Shown here piece after piece: positions 56,486-64,000 of a stretch of 64,000 nucleotides of DNA. The DNA comes from Leptospira ilyithenensis (GTDB taxonomy: Bacteria > Spirochaetota > Leptospiria > Leptospirales > Leptospiraceae): the NCBI RefSeq assembly GCF_004771005.1, contig NZ_RQHV01000001.1:13968-77967 (forward strand), read 5' to 3'. Every line of letters starts with the position of its first letter. Position 1 is the stretch's first letter. The notes beneath the pieces are model-generated. The model made no database searches, had not been told where the DNA came from, and worked only from the letters and a program-made list of their open reading frames with translations. The position numbers were made by a program, and so were the translations under genes.

Positions 56486-57556
56486 ATGAATCATCTCATC
56501 AGAGCCATTGACGTTCACCATCACTTTATCCCTTCCTTTTACACGGAAGCTTTGAAAAAACAGGGCATTCATTTTATCGCAAGCGCCCCTATTCCTTCCT
56601 GGAACCCCCGTCGCTCCTTGGACACGATGGACTTGCATGGAATTCGGACGGCAATCACATCCATTTCTTCTCCGGGAGTTTATTTTGGAAATGCGGATGC
56701 AGCTTGCGAGTTGGCAAGAAGGTGCAATGAATATGCAAGGGAAATTGCAGAACACCATCCGGATAGATTCGGATCGTTTGCCGTTCTGCCTATGCCTCTT
56801 CCCGACAAAGCAACGACTGAAGCAATCTACGCATTGGATGTGTTGAAAGCGGATGGAGTGATGTTACTTGCAAGCACCAGAGGAAAATTTTTAGGTGATT
56901 CCGATTTTAACGAACTTATGAATGAATTGGACAAAAGAAAAGCAAAAGTATTCGTTCATCCTGACATTCATCCCACAAGCGAGCAAATAGGATTGAACAT
57001 TCCCGGATTTATTTTAGAATTTCTTTGCGACACAACACGTGCTGCCGTAAATCTGATTTATTCGGGAACGATGGAAAAATATCCGAATATCAAATGGATT
57101 CTTTCCCATGCAGGCGGCTTTCTTCCTTACGTAGCATGGAGAGTATCGTTGGGAAATTTACTTCCTGAAATTGCGGAAAAAACTCCCTGGGGAATTCTGA
57201 CTTATCTAAAAAGATTTTACTTTGATACGGCACTTTCCCCTTCTCCTTATGCAATGGCAGCCTTACTTGAATTAGTTGATATAGATCATATTCTGTTCGG
57301 AAGTGATTTCCCTTTTGCACCCGAGCTGCTCTTGACAAATCAGACGGAAGAACTTCAATCGCTAAAACAAATCGACGAACCGTCTTTGCAGAATATAAAA
57401 CGAGATCATTCTCTCAAACTGTTTCCGCAACTTTCCCTTCCAGGTGAAACGGCGGGTAAGGCACCTGAATTTCAAAAAGCAGATTGGAAAACCAGAGCAA
57501 AACATCAAATCATCAAACAATTCGTGGGACTTGCATCAAAAGCAAGAAACCGTTAA
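56486..57556 (+). CDS. Amidohydrolase-type decarboxylase (ACMSD/resorcylate/6-MSA type)
   Basis: 356 residues, TIM barrel of the amidohydrolase-2 family. Metal ligands: His11 and His13 (DVHHHF), His158 (VFVHPDIH), His208 (LSHAGG) and Asp274 (GSDFPF). The stretches SPGVYFGNADAACELARRCN and RFGSFAVLPMPLPDKAT are typical of non-oxidative aromatic decarboxylases (gamma-resorcylate, 6-methylsalicylate) and ACMSD. AAGGAAA precedes the ATG by 8 nt. It would remove a carboxyl group from an aromatic acid ahead of hydroxylation, or act on a ring-cleavage product. Convergent with the TetR gene (2 bp). Confidence 0.88.
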   Translation: MNHLIRAIDVHHHFIPSFYTEALKKQGIHFIASAPIPSWNPRRSLDTMDLHGIRTAITSISSPGVYFGNADAACELARRCNEYAREIAEHHPDRFGSFAVLPMPLPDKATTEAIYALDVLKADGVMLLASTRGKFLGDSDFNELMNELDKRKAKVFVHPDIHPTSEQIGLNIPGFILEFLCDTTRAAVNLIYSGTMEKYPNIKWILSHAGGFLPYVAWRVSLGNLLPEIAEKTPWGILTYLKRFYFDTALSPSPYAMAALLELVDIDHILFGSDFPFAPELLLTNQTEELQSLKQIDEPSLQNIKRDHSLKLFPQLSLPGETAGKAPEFQKADWKTRAKHQIIKQFVGLASKARNR

Positions 57557-57558
57557 CG

Positions 57559-58206
57559 TTATTTAGTTGGCGTTTCGTACCATGCTTTTTTATAACTTTT
57601 AGTTATGATATTTTTTGCAGTAATCGTCGGAATACCGAAAGCTTTCAATACCAACACCATAGTGTCTTGGTCGTGATTTTTTTTGACACCTCTGCCTTCA
57701 ATGATACTTCGAATTCCGTAGTGCAAGGCACCGACATATATATTCAAAGCGCTCTCTTCCGAATCAATAGAAAACTTTCCTATCTTGATCCCCTTTTGAA
57801 TGTCTTTTAAAGGATAACTCCTCAGAATCTCGCTCATTCTTGGCGCAACAGCGGCAACCCGAATCAATGCCCATCCCCAATTCGAATCTTTCCTTGCTTG
57901 TTTGAAAAATAATAACCCGGCAAGCCCCATTCTTTCCGCAGGATCATCCATGTCGGACATCCGTTCTTCCACGTCGCCAGACATTGCTTCGGCGATAGAT
58001 AGTGCCGAGGCCTCTAACAGTTCTTCTTTGGTTCGAAAGTAATTATAAAAAGTTCCGTTGGCAACCTCTGCCTCCGCACTCACCTCTGCGATAGATGTAC
58101 CTGCCGCATCTTTTCTGCCGAATAACCGCAACGCAGCGCTCATGATTTGTGCTCTTGTTCTCTCTTTTTTGGGAAGCATCTTTTTTTTGGGTTTAAAATT
58201 TGCCAT
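57559..58206 (-). CDS. TetR-family transcriptional regulator
   Basis: 215 residues from ATG 58206. N-terminal basic tail (FKPKKKMLPKKERT), helix-turn-helix IMSAALRLFGRKDAAGTSIAEVSAEAEVANGTFYNYFRTKEELLEA, the standard TetR DNA-binding domain. The ligand domain has no recognised effector pocket. A repressor of the surrounding catabolic genes, released by an aromatic ligand, is the likely role. A palindrome TGAGA-gtat-TCTCA lies in its divergent upstream region, and TATTCTCAT recurs upstream of the first hydroxylase. Confidence 0.92.
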   Translation of the reverse strand: MANFKPKKKMLPKKERTRAQIMSAALRLFGRKDAAGTSIAEVSAEAEVANGTFYNYFRTKEELLEASALSIAEAMSGDVEERMSDMDDPAERMGLAGLLFFKQARKDSNWGWALIRVAAVAPRMSEILRSYPLKDIQKGIKIGKFSIDSEESALNIYVGALHYGIRSIIEGRGVKKNHDQDTMVLVLKAFGIPTITAKNIITKSYKKAWYETPTK

Positions 58207-58251
58207 GTTTTCTATCTGATTCTTCCGGCCGAGCAAGCACAACTACAATTT

Positions 58252-58265
58252 TGAGAGTATTCTCA
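58252..58265. promoter_or_regulatory. Candidate TetR operator in the divergent gap
   Basis: TGAGA-gtat-TCTCA, 5-bp perfect arms, 46 nt before the TetR start. The 9-mer TATTCTCAT (58258-58266) recurs at 52707-52715. Possibly autoregulatory. Confidence 0.45.
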
Positions 58266-58346
58266 TCTTACATACAAATCTCAATAAATTTGAATCCAAT
58301 CCTGTTTGTTGATTGCAAAATTTTGAAGCCGGAAAAGAAAGAATCA

Positions 58347-58781
58347 ATGGAACCTCTCTCCTTTAATACACCCGGTTTGTTATTTCCTGCCATATCATTA
58401 CTTATGTTAGCCTATACAAATCGGTTTTTAGGTTTAACATCAGTATCAAGATCCCTACTTGAAAAGTATAAAGAATCGAAAGAAGAAGTGTTAATTCGTC
58501 AGATTATGAATCTCAGGTTTCGGATTTCACTCATTCGTTATACTCAAAGCCTTGGCATATTGAGTTTGATTTTTTGCCTAACCTCTCTCGGTTTTATCAA
58601 TGCGTATAATCTTTTCGCTTGGATCTTGTTTGCCTTGGCACTGCTTTTGATGATCATTTCTTTGTTGTTTTCTTTTTTTGAAATCCATCTTTCGATCAGG
58701 GCACTCGACATGGAAATTAACGCTGCAATGGATAAGGACACTTTTTCTAAAAAAACAGACAGATCCGAAAGCAACAACTAA
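58347..58781 (+). CDS. DUF2721 membrane protein
   Basis: 144 residues from ATG 58347. Two or three membrane helices: an N-terminal one (LLFPAISLLMLAYTNRFLGL) and a pair about 70-120 (LGILSLIFCLTSLGFINAYN, ILFALALLLMIISLLFSFFE). The linking segment with LLEKYKE and RQIMNLRFRISLIR matches DUF2721. No function known. Divergent from TetR, upstream of the dioxygenase with a 135-bp gap containing the shared element. An aromatic-transport role cannot be shown. Confidence 0.75.
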   Translation: MEPLSFNTPGLLFPAISLLMLAYTNRFLGLTSVSRSLLEKYKESKEEVLIRQIMNLRFRISLIRYTQSLGILSLIFCLTSLGFINAYNLFAWILFALALLLMIISLLFSFFEIHLSIRALDMEINAAMDKDTFSKKTDRSESNN

Positions 58782-58811
58782 ACTTATCTTTTTTCCTAAA
58801 AACCAGAAATA

Positions 58812-58855
58812 AATAATATTGACATATAATTCAATTTTGACAATTATCTCAATTA
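58812..58855 (+). promoter_or_regulatory. Element shared with the hydroxylase promoter (copy 2)
   Basis: Second copy of the 44-nt element at 52657-52700, with TTGACA at 58819 and 58837. It lies 61 nt before the dioxygenase ATG. The flanking gap is otherwise different in sequence, so this is not a large duplication. Confidence 0.6.
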
Positions 58856-58916
58856 TGAAATCCAAGCAAGAGGGATTGGCTCACATTCTAAATCATTCGA
58901 AAGACGGTCACATTCA

Positions 58917-60017
58917 ATGAGAAAACATATTTCTCCCTGTCCGAAAAAATCGGATCATCCCTCTTGCAAAGTATACGATATAGCCTATATCCGACTAGGC
59001 AGGAAAAACCTAAAAAACACATTGCAGTATTATTTGGACTTCGGACTAATCCTATGCGAAGAGACCGAAAGCCGGATTTTATTCAGAAGTCATGGTTCTT
59101 CTTTTCCATGTTGGTCCGTCGAAAAGTCTGATCGGGACAAAGTTCTTGGACTAGGATTATTTGTTTCTTCACAAAAGGATTTCATAGAGATTTCCAAAAT
59201 CAAAAATGCGGTTCCAAATCCTTCCGGTAGATTCGGTAATGCGCCTTCCGTCACGCTGAACGATCCGTCCGGACTTCCGGTAGATGTGGTTTATAAACAT
59301 CAGGTTGATCTTGAACATCCCTTCGAAATAAAGAGAGAATGGAACAAACCTCACCTAACAAAAAGAATCAATATTCCCCAACCGGCGGAATTCGGTCCTG
59401 CAAAAGTAATCCGATTGGGACATGCTGTTTTTTTAAAACAGGAGTTCTTTGAAAATGCACAATGGTATTGCGATCATTTCGGTTTTATCCCATCCGATAT
59501 TCAAATTCTTCCCCATTCAAAAGAGCCTGTCATTTCATTTCTAAGATGTGATCGCGGCGACCAACTAACAGATCATCATAGTATCGTTATCGCAACAGGA
59601 ATCGACGACCGTTTGGAACATTGCGCATTCGAACTGGATGATATGGAAGAAATAGCCAAAGGAAGAGACTGGCTTCTCCGAAAGGGAGGAAAATCCGCCT
59701 GGGGAATCGGCAGGCATCTGCTTGGAAGTCAGATTTTCGATTATAAGAGAGATCCGAGCGGAATGCTCGTAGAACACTTCACAGACGGTGATAGATTCGA
59801 TGATTCGGTTCCTACTGCTTATCATTTGATCGGAAGAGACAATCTTTACCAATGGGGCGAAGATATGCCTGAAGATTTTTTGGATACGAAACTCTCTTTT
59901 CGTAAGCTAAAAGAGTTATGGAAAGGAATTTTTTCCGGAAAGCAAATCAGATTGCAAAGTATTCTGGAATTAAAGAAGGTTATGGACAAATCTCCCAGAC
60001 CATGGATTAAATACTGA
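58917..60017 (+). CDS. Extradiol ring-cleavage dioxygenase (VOC family, type I)
   Basis: 366 residues, two VOC (glyoxalase-like) modules; only the C-terminal one carries iron. Ligands His169 (RLGHAVF), His235 (LEHCAFE) and Glu286 (MLVEHFTDG); acid/base residues His220 (TDHHSI), His267 (IGRHLLG) and Tyr276 (FDYKRDPSG). These match BphC His146, 210, Glu260, His195, 241 and Tyr250, with nearly the same spacing. The N-terminus carries three Cys in the first 17 residues. It cleaves a catechol next to one hydroxyl. In BphC-type fingerprints a hydrophobic residue precedes the Tyr; here it is Asp. Confidence 0.93.
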   Translation: MRKHISPCPKKSDHPSCKVYDIAYIRLGRKNLKNTLQYYLDFGLILCEETESRILFRSHGSSFPCWSVEKSDRDKVLGLGLFVSSQKDFIEISKIKNAVPNPSGRFGNAPSVTLNDPSGLPVDVVYKHQVDLEHPFEIKREWNKPHLTKRINIPQPAEFGPAKVIRLGHAVFLKQEFFENAQWYCDHFGFIPSDIQILPHSKEPVISFLRCDRGDQLTDHHSIVIATGIDDRLEHCAFELDDMEEIAKGRDWLLRKGGKSAWGIGRHLLGSQIFDYKRDPSGMLVEHFTDGDRFDDSVPTAYHLIGRDNLYQWGEDMPEDFLDTKLSFRKLKELWKGIFSGKQIRLQSILELKKVMDKSPRPWIKY

Positions 60018-60043
60018 CTTAAGTTAAGATACGGGCAAACGAA

Positions 60044-60994
60044 ATGGCAAAAAATTATATACGATTTTCAAATGGAAAAACTGTCGATTGGGGCAAAACG
60101 GAACATGGAAATATCTTTCCATTGAATGCGGGTGATTTGAATACCAAGGATTTTTTAGAATTTTTAAAGAATCAAAAAAAAGAAAAACCGGCGAAGTCCC
60201 TTCCATTCAAAGAAGTCTCCGTGCTTTCTCCCATCACAGCCCCCTGCCAAATCATTTGCCAAGGCGCCAACTACAGACAACATCTGATCGAATCCGGTTT
60301 AAACCCGGATCATAAAAGATACAATATGTTTTTTACAAAATCGGATGCATCTCTCTGTCCTCCGATAGGAGAAGTGATTCGTCCAAGTCATGTAAAATTA
60401 TTGGACTACGAAATCGAACTCGGATTAGTTTTTGGAAAACCCGTTTCAAAACCATTGGACCCGAAAAAAACGAATGTTTCCGATTATATTGCCGCTTTCT
60501 TTATGGCAAACGATGTTTCCGCAAGAGACATCCAACTTCCTCAAATGCAATGGTACAAAGGAAAATCCTATCGAACCTTTTGTCCGACTGGTCCCGTACT
60601 TTCCGTACTGGAGCAGGGAGATTTTGAATTATTGGAATCTTTGGAGCTGACTCTACTTGTCAACGATACGGTTCGCCAACATGACAAGGCAGCTAACTTG
60701 GTTTATAAACCTTTGGAAACTTTATTGGAATTATCCACCTTTTGCGATATCTCAGTTGGAGATGTTCTGCTTACCGGAACTCCTTCTGGTTGCGCTCTTC
60801 GCGCCCCGGGCAAGTTCATACAAAAGATAGGAGCTTTGCTTTCCGAATCGAAAAAATGGGAATTGTTTATCAAAGGACAAAGCAAAAGAACGGAATACCT
60901 AAAACAGAATGATATGATTCGATCTTCCATTCGTACGGCCGACCGTAGAATTGATCTGGGCGAACAAATGTTAAAGGTAACGGAAGAAAAATGA
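60044..60994 (+). CDS. FAH-family hydrolase (fumarylacetoacetate hydrolase fold)
   Basis: 316 residues. Metal site Glu123 and Glu125 ([11 protein letters not shown]) and Asp157 (MANDVSARD), with the C-terminal [15 protein letters not shown]. The family hydrolyses or decarboxylates C-C bonds in acylpyruvates or hydratases such as HpcE and MhpD relatives. Located 26 bp after the dioxygenase, it is the natural next step after ring cleavage. No MhpC-type alpha/beta hydrolase is visible, so it may serve that role; substrate is inferred. Confidence 0.9.
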   Translation: MAKNYIRFSNGKTVDWGKTEHGNIFPLNAGDLNTKDFLEFLKNQKKEKPAKSLPFKEVSVLSPITAPCQIICQGANYRQHLIESGLNPDHKRYNMFFTKSDASLCPPIGEVIRPSHVKLLDYEIELGLVFGKPVSKPLDPKKTNVSDYIAAFFMANDVSARDIQLPQMQWYKGKSYRTFCPTGPVLSVLEQGDFELLESLELTLLVNDTVRQHDKAANLVYKPLETLLELSTFCDISVGDVLLTGTPSGCALRAPGKFIQKIGALLSESKKWELFIKGQSKRTEYLKQNDMIRSSIRTADRRIDLGEQMLKVTEEK

Positions 60995-61095
60995 AATGAC
61001 CGCTTATTCGCTTGAACGGATCGGATCATGGAATAATCAATTTTTTTATTTCAAATAGCCGTTGCTTTTTATAAAGCCCAAACGGATAAGTAAGC

Positions 61096-61734
61096 GTGGA
61101 TGTAATAAAACGTTTACCTAACGAAGTGGAAACCGCATTGTCCGTGAGCTCACTCCGAAATTTGCCGGTGAGTTTTTGTGAAACTTTATTCGGCAGAGGA
61201 GTGCTTGCAGAATACGGTGATAGTGCGCTTGTCAACAGACCGGGTGACCCTATACGGATTGCACTTATCCTTTCCGGAAAGCTACGACTTTATTATGAAA
61301 ATGCCGATGGAAAAAGATTGACCATTTGCCGATTGGAGAAAGGAGATTTGGCGGGAGTGGTGAGCCTGGCTTCAGAATCAAACACTCTTTATGCGGAAGC
61401 GGAAGGAGTGACCCGGCTTTGGGTCATTCCCAAAGAAAGCTTGGAAGAAACATTGTATAAAGACGTCAATGCTGCTTCAGTAGTGATATCGGAATTGGGC
61501 AGACATTTGGAAAAGCTAGTGGGAGAATGGATTGCATTTGCATTCTCCACTGTAGAAGAAAGAATCCTTCGCTATTTGAACGGGCATAGAAAAAACAGAG
61601 AACCCGTTCGTATTTCACAACAACAGCTTGCAGATGAGATAGGTACCGCAAGAGAAGTAGTAACACGTGCTTTGCGGAAACTCAATCAGAACGGTGTAAT
61701 TATTACGGATAAAAAAGGGATCCGACTATTGTGA
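61096..61734 (+). CDS. Crp/Fnr family transcriptional regulator
   Basis: 212 residues from GTG 61096. cNMP-binding-like beta barrel (about 30-120), dimerisation helix (about 125-150), and C-terminal winged helix ISQQQLADEIGTAREVVTRALRKLNQNGVI (175-205). No N-terminal iron-binding Cys cluster, so not an Fnr oxygen sensor. The recognition helix (TAREVVTRAL) is close to CRP. A perfect CRP-type site overlaps its stop codon. Probably controls the adjacent metallo-hydrolase gene, maybe in response to cAMP. Confidence 0.9.
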   Translation: MDVIKRLPNEVETALSVSSLRNLPVSFCETLFGRGVLAEYGDSALVNRPGDPIRIALILSGKLRLYYENADGKRLTICRLEKGDLAGVVSLASESNTLYAEAEGVTRLWVIPKESLEETLYKDVNAASVVISELGRHLEKLVGEWIAFAFSTVEERILRYLNGHRKNREPVRISQQQLADEIGTAREVVTRALRKLNQNGVIITDKKGIRLL

Positions 61735-61745
61735 CTTTGGTCACA
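61730..61745. promoter_or_regulatory. CRP-type binding site
   Basis: TGTGA-N6-TCACA (TGTGACTTTGGTCACA), a perfect half-site pair, beginning 4 nt before the end of the Crp/Fnr gene. A second, weaker copy GTAACTTTGGTCC starts at 61754, 23 nt later (about two helical turns). Both precede the hydrolase ATG (61802). Confidence 0.6.
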
Positions 61746-61801
61746 TATATATCGTAACTTTGGTCCTTGTGTTATTATAAATTCCGGTTTATAAACGGAT
61801 T

Positions 61802-62764
61802 ATGAAACTAAAAAGATATCCACAAATCACATTCTTTCTTGCAATGAGTTTGATACAGTTCTGTATTGCAGTCGGAAATCCGAATCGGGAAACATTTCGT
61901 CCCCCTGAACAAAAGCGGATACGGGATTGGCAAACAGTGATTCAAAAAAATCAATCCATTACCGATCTTACAATTTTTCATACTGGTGCCGTCGAAGTCC
62001 CGTTATCCGGTATGATTAACCTTGATGACCCGAAACTCAAAGGAGAAAAGGACAAACGAATCTTTGTTGATGTGTATTCTTTCTGGTTTTGCCACAAAAC
62101 ACATGGTTGTTTCCTAATCGACAGCGGTCTTGACTCTTCCTTTCAGAAAGGAGGAAATCTGAAAGGACTGATTTCCGGTTATTATATCAGCAACACAAAA
62201 CAAAACCCGGGTCAGGACATAACATCTCATTTGAATCGAAAAGGGAAACCTATTCAAGCTGTATTCTTTACTCACCTTCATGGAGATCATACCGCAGGTG
62301 TATCTGGGCTTCCGAAAGAAATTGAGTTTTATGCGGGCGCAAAAGAAGAATACATCAATTACTGGCCAATCTATTACGGAGGACATTTGGACACTGTAAA
62401 ACATCTCAAAGAAATAGATTGCTCACAAGGAATGGAGATGCCGATCTTAGGTATCGTAATAGATGTGTTTGGTGATGGATCTTTGTTTGCAATACCTACT
62501 CCCGGACACTCGAATTCACATTTATCCTATTTGGTGGTTTCCGACGCGGGAACATATTTATTTACAGGAGATGCGTCCCACACCTACCGAGGGTTTCAGT
62601 TGGGAGTGGAATCAGGTTGGCAAGATAACAGGAAACAAGCCAAGGAAAGCCTGGAAAAGTTACGGAACTTTGCCGCCGCCAACCCACAAATCAAAGTAAT
62701 TCCCGGCCATGAGTTGCCTCCGGGAGTCTCCGTCGGAGAGCAAAAGTTCAGTGCAAAACGCTAA
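61802..62764 (+). CDS. Exported MBL-fold hydrolase (lactonase-like)
   Basis: 320 residues. Signal sequence with a possible lipobox (SLIQFC, Cys21). Dinuclear metal motif HLHGDH (His158, His160, Asp162, His163), GHSNSHLS, LFTGDASH and the final IPGHE, as in N-acyl-homoserine lactonases and related quorum-quenching hydrolases. Periplasmic or lipid-anchored. Preceded by a CRP-type site and a weaker copy, so probably regulated by the Crp/Fnr protein. Might open an aromatic lactone from the same pathway; unproven. Confidence 0.87.
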   Translation: MKLKRYPQITFFLAMSLIQFCIAVGNPNRETFRPPEQKRIRDWQTVIQKNQSITDLTIFHTGAVEVPLSGMINLDDPKLKGEKDKRIFVDVYSFWFCHKTHGCFLIDSGLDSSFQKGGNLKGLISGYYISNTKQNPGQDITSHLNRKGKPIQAVFFTHLHGDHTAGVSGLPKEIEFYAGAKEEYINYWPIYYGGHLDTVKHLKEIDCSQGMEMPILGIVIDVFGDGSLFAIPTPGHSNSHLSYLVVSDAGTYLFTGDASHTYRGFQLGVESGWQDNRKQAKESLEKLRNFAAANPQIKVIPGHELPPGVSVGEQKFSAKR

Positions 62765-62765
62765 A

Positions 62766-63765
62766 AAAAGAAATCATAAAGGCAAACTTTTTCTTAGATT
62801 TTTAGATTTACCGCTGATTCGTCCTGTCATCTTAATCTTCTGTGGTTTCTACAAAAGAGACCTTAAACTTACTCTTGGAGATCTGAATTTAAAGATTCCT
62901 AGAATCCGATCAGGAACCCAGTTTAGACCAGCGATCCTTCCCCCTCACTGGAAACGAATCGATAAAGATTACGAAGAGCTACTCATTGCTATGTTATCCA
63001 ATGGTTACTCGTATGCACAAATTGAAAGATCTTGTAAAAAACCAGGACTTCCTTTCTCAAAAGAAACGTTAAACGATTCTCTCGATTTTATAGCAGAGAA
63101 AATGGACTACTACAAAAACAGACCTTTGGATAAGGAATGGATCGCTGTTTTTATTGATGCATGTCATTCTCAAATGAGAGATGAAAATAGGAAAAATCAA
63201 AAGACCGTTATCTTTGTTGCTTGTGGTATCAAGCGTGATGAAACCAAGGAAATATTGGGTTTTTGGACTCTAAAAGGTTCGGAAAACAAAGGATTTTGGA
63301 CGGACGTTTTCCAAGATTTAATCCAAAGAGGCGCTACTAAAATTCTTTCGATCATCACCGACAACTTTAATGTGTTAGACGATGTGGTTAAGAAGCTTTT
63401 TCCTCTTGCTTACAGACAACTTTGTATGGTCCATCTTGCTCGTAAAATCGGAGAAACCCGAAATGGCTGAACATTTGTTAAACCAAAAAGATCATTACCT
63501 TACTTTTTTACTTTTCCCGGAGGACACTAGAAAACATTTTTATACAACTAATGCTGTCGAATCAATAAACTCCGGAATTGAAAGAATGAGAAACGATTTG
63601 GGCGGTTACTTTGCAAGTGTTAGGTCCCTTGAGGTAAATTTATTCATCCAATTTTGCAATTTACATGACCTCTGGTCGAGAAAACCAATTCCGGCGGTTA
63701 GAGCTAATATTTATGAACTCAATCAACTTTTTGATTTACGTTATGCGGGACTCGATCTAAATTAG
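62766..63765 (+). pseudogene. IS256/mutator-type transposase remnant
   Basis: Two frames are needed. The first carries a transposase N-terminal part (LKIPRIRSGTQFRPAILPPH, a DDE region IAVFIDACHSQMR and LSIITDNFNVLDDV, then QLCMVHLARK) and ends at the TGA at 63468-63470. The other frame resumes with DHYLTFLLF, FYTTNAVESINSGIERMR and FIQFCNLHDLWSR. Around 70 residues normally found between the two are missing. The start of the protein is also lost or fused with the sequence after the hydrolase stop. No terminal inverted repeats identified. Non-functional. Confidence 0.85.
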
Positions 63766-63818
63766 AGATAGTTACACAATTTTTAGACAAAGGCCCGTGT
63801 CCTTCCCACTCCTGTGCG

Positions 63819-63864
63819 CGTAACATCCCTGTTACGACGCCACGAGCCACGGCCATCCATGGCC
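63819..63864. repeat. REP-like hairpin plus palindrome
   Basis: CGTAAC-atccct-GTTACG (63819-63836), the same hairpin as at 23052-23069 in reverse orientation, embedded in about 40 nt of flanking similarity. GGCCAT-cc-ATGGCC (63851-63864) follows. GCGAGAATG a few nt on recurs near 23000 in inverted form. No gene seen. Confidence 0.65.
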
Positions 63865-63933
63865 TCGCCACCGCGAGAATGCCACTTTCCCAAAGTTTAA
63901 CTCACCAAATTCCATAATACATTATAAAAACAA

Positions 63934-63965
63934 AAAAGCCTCCGATCTTACGACCAAAGGCTTTT
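63934..63965 (-). terminator. Intrinsic terminator of the minus-strand gene entering from the right
   Basis: AAAAGCCT (63934-63941) pairs with AGGCTTTT (63958-63965); on the minus strand the hairpin ends in a U-rich run (GGCTTTTTTG). It lies just after the stop at 63974-63976. Confidence 0.6.
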
Positions 63966-63973
63966 CCAACATG

Positions 63974-64000
63974 TTATACGACAAAGTATTTCTTGCTTGC
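63974..64000 (-). CDS. C-terminal end of a gene entering from the right edge
   Basis: Minus-strand reading gives ASKKYFVV followed by TAA. Only eight codons are visible, so the product cannot be named; the following hairpin terminator supports that this is a true gene end. Confidence 0.35.
   Translation of the reverse strand, partial: ASKKYFVV

Noticed and set aside
61096..61734. Fnr-type oxygen sensor
   Set aside because: No N-terminal cysteine cluster; a single Cys near residue 28 and one near 77 do not match the Fnr pattern.

Overview
The window reads as chromosome of a spirochaete of the genus Leptospira. It is moderately AT-rich (about 40% G+C by eye). Gene families point the same way: LL-diaminopimelate aminotransferase, bactofilin, many lipoproteins with relaxed lipoboxes, 7TMR-DISM/SpoIIE phosphatase, STAS protein, GT9/DUF4254, and several proteins I know only as leptospiral hypotheticals. 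A large aromatic-degradation cluster suggests a free-living (saprophytic-type) species rather than a host-restricted one; this is inference. No rRNA, tRNA or CRISPR array was seen.

Layout. 1-2467 (minus): bactofilin (cut by the window edge) and two uncharacterised genes. 2516-12576 (plus): soluble lytic transglycosylase, citrate synthase, SpoIIE-type phosphatase, two RNA-methyltransferase-like genes, a glycosyltransferase and a FapA/DUF342 protein. 12590-22044 (minus): lipoprotein, STAS protein, a NifU-like/pentapeptide fusion, L31, Rho, a CBS-PAS-Fis regulator, two exported helical proteins, DapL, DUF2203 and PyrB. 22113-29335 (mixed): thioesterase, UbiX-UbiA, endonuclease III, L28, LOG-family protein, aldose epimerase. 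29376-39636: SppA, MBOAT acyltransferase, PBP1A, MBL hydrolase, rhomboid protease, lipoate ligase, GlyA. 39840-49963: envelope-glycan region with DUF4254, GT9, GT4, O-antigen ligase, a GH5 glycosylceramidase-like hydrolase and a class III adenylate cyclase, the last three joined by 4-bp overlaps.

52789-62764 is the most distinctive part. It holds two flavin-dependent aromatic hydroxylases, an SCP2-like protein, an amidohydrolase-type decarboxylase, a divergent TetR regulator, a DUF2721 membrane protein, a complete extradiol ring-cleavage dioxygenase (all six active-site residues visible), an FAH-family C-C hydrolase, a Crp/Fnr regulator with a perfect TGTGA-N6-TCACA site next to it, and an exported metallo-beta-lactamase-fold hydrolase. 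The first hydroxylase and the dioxygenase share a 44-nt upstream element (about 38/44 identical), which supports one regulon. The substrate is unknown. A decayed IS256-type transposase follows.

Between genes lie several families of dispersed, hairpin-forming repeats: a ~140-bp element in three copies with conserved internal spacing, a second repeat in three copies, and a REP-like hairpin in two inverted copies. They account for most of the long non-coding gaps.
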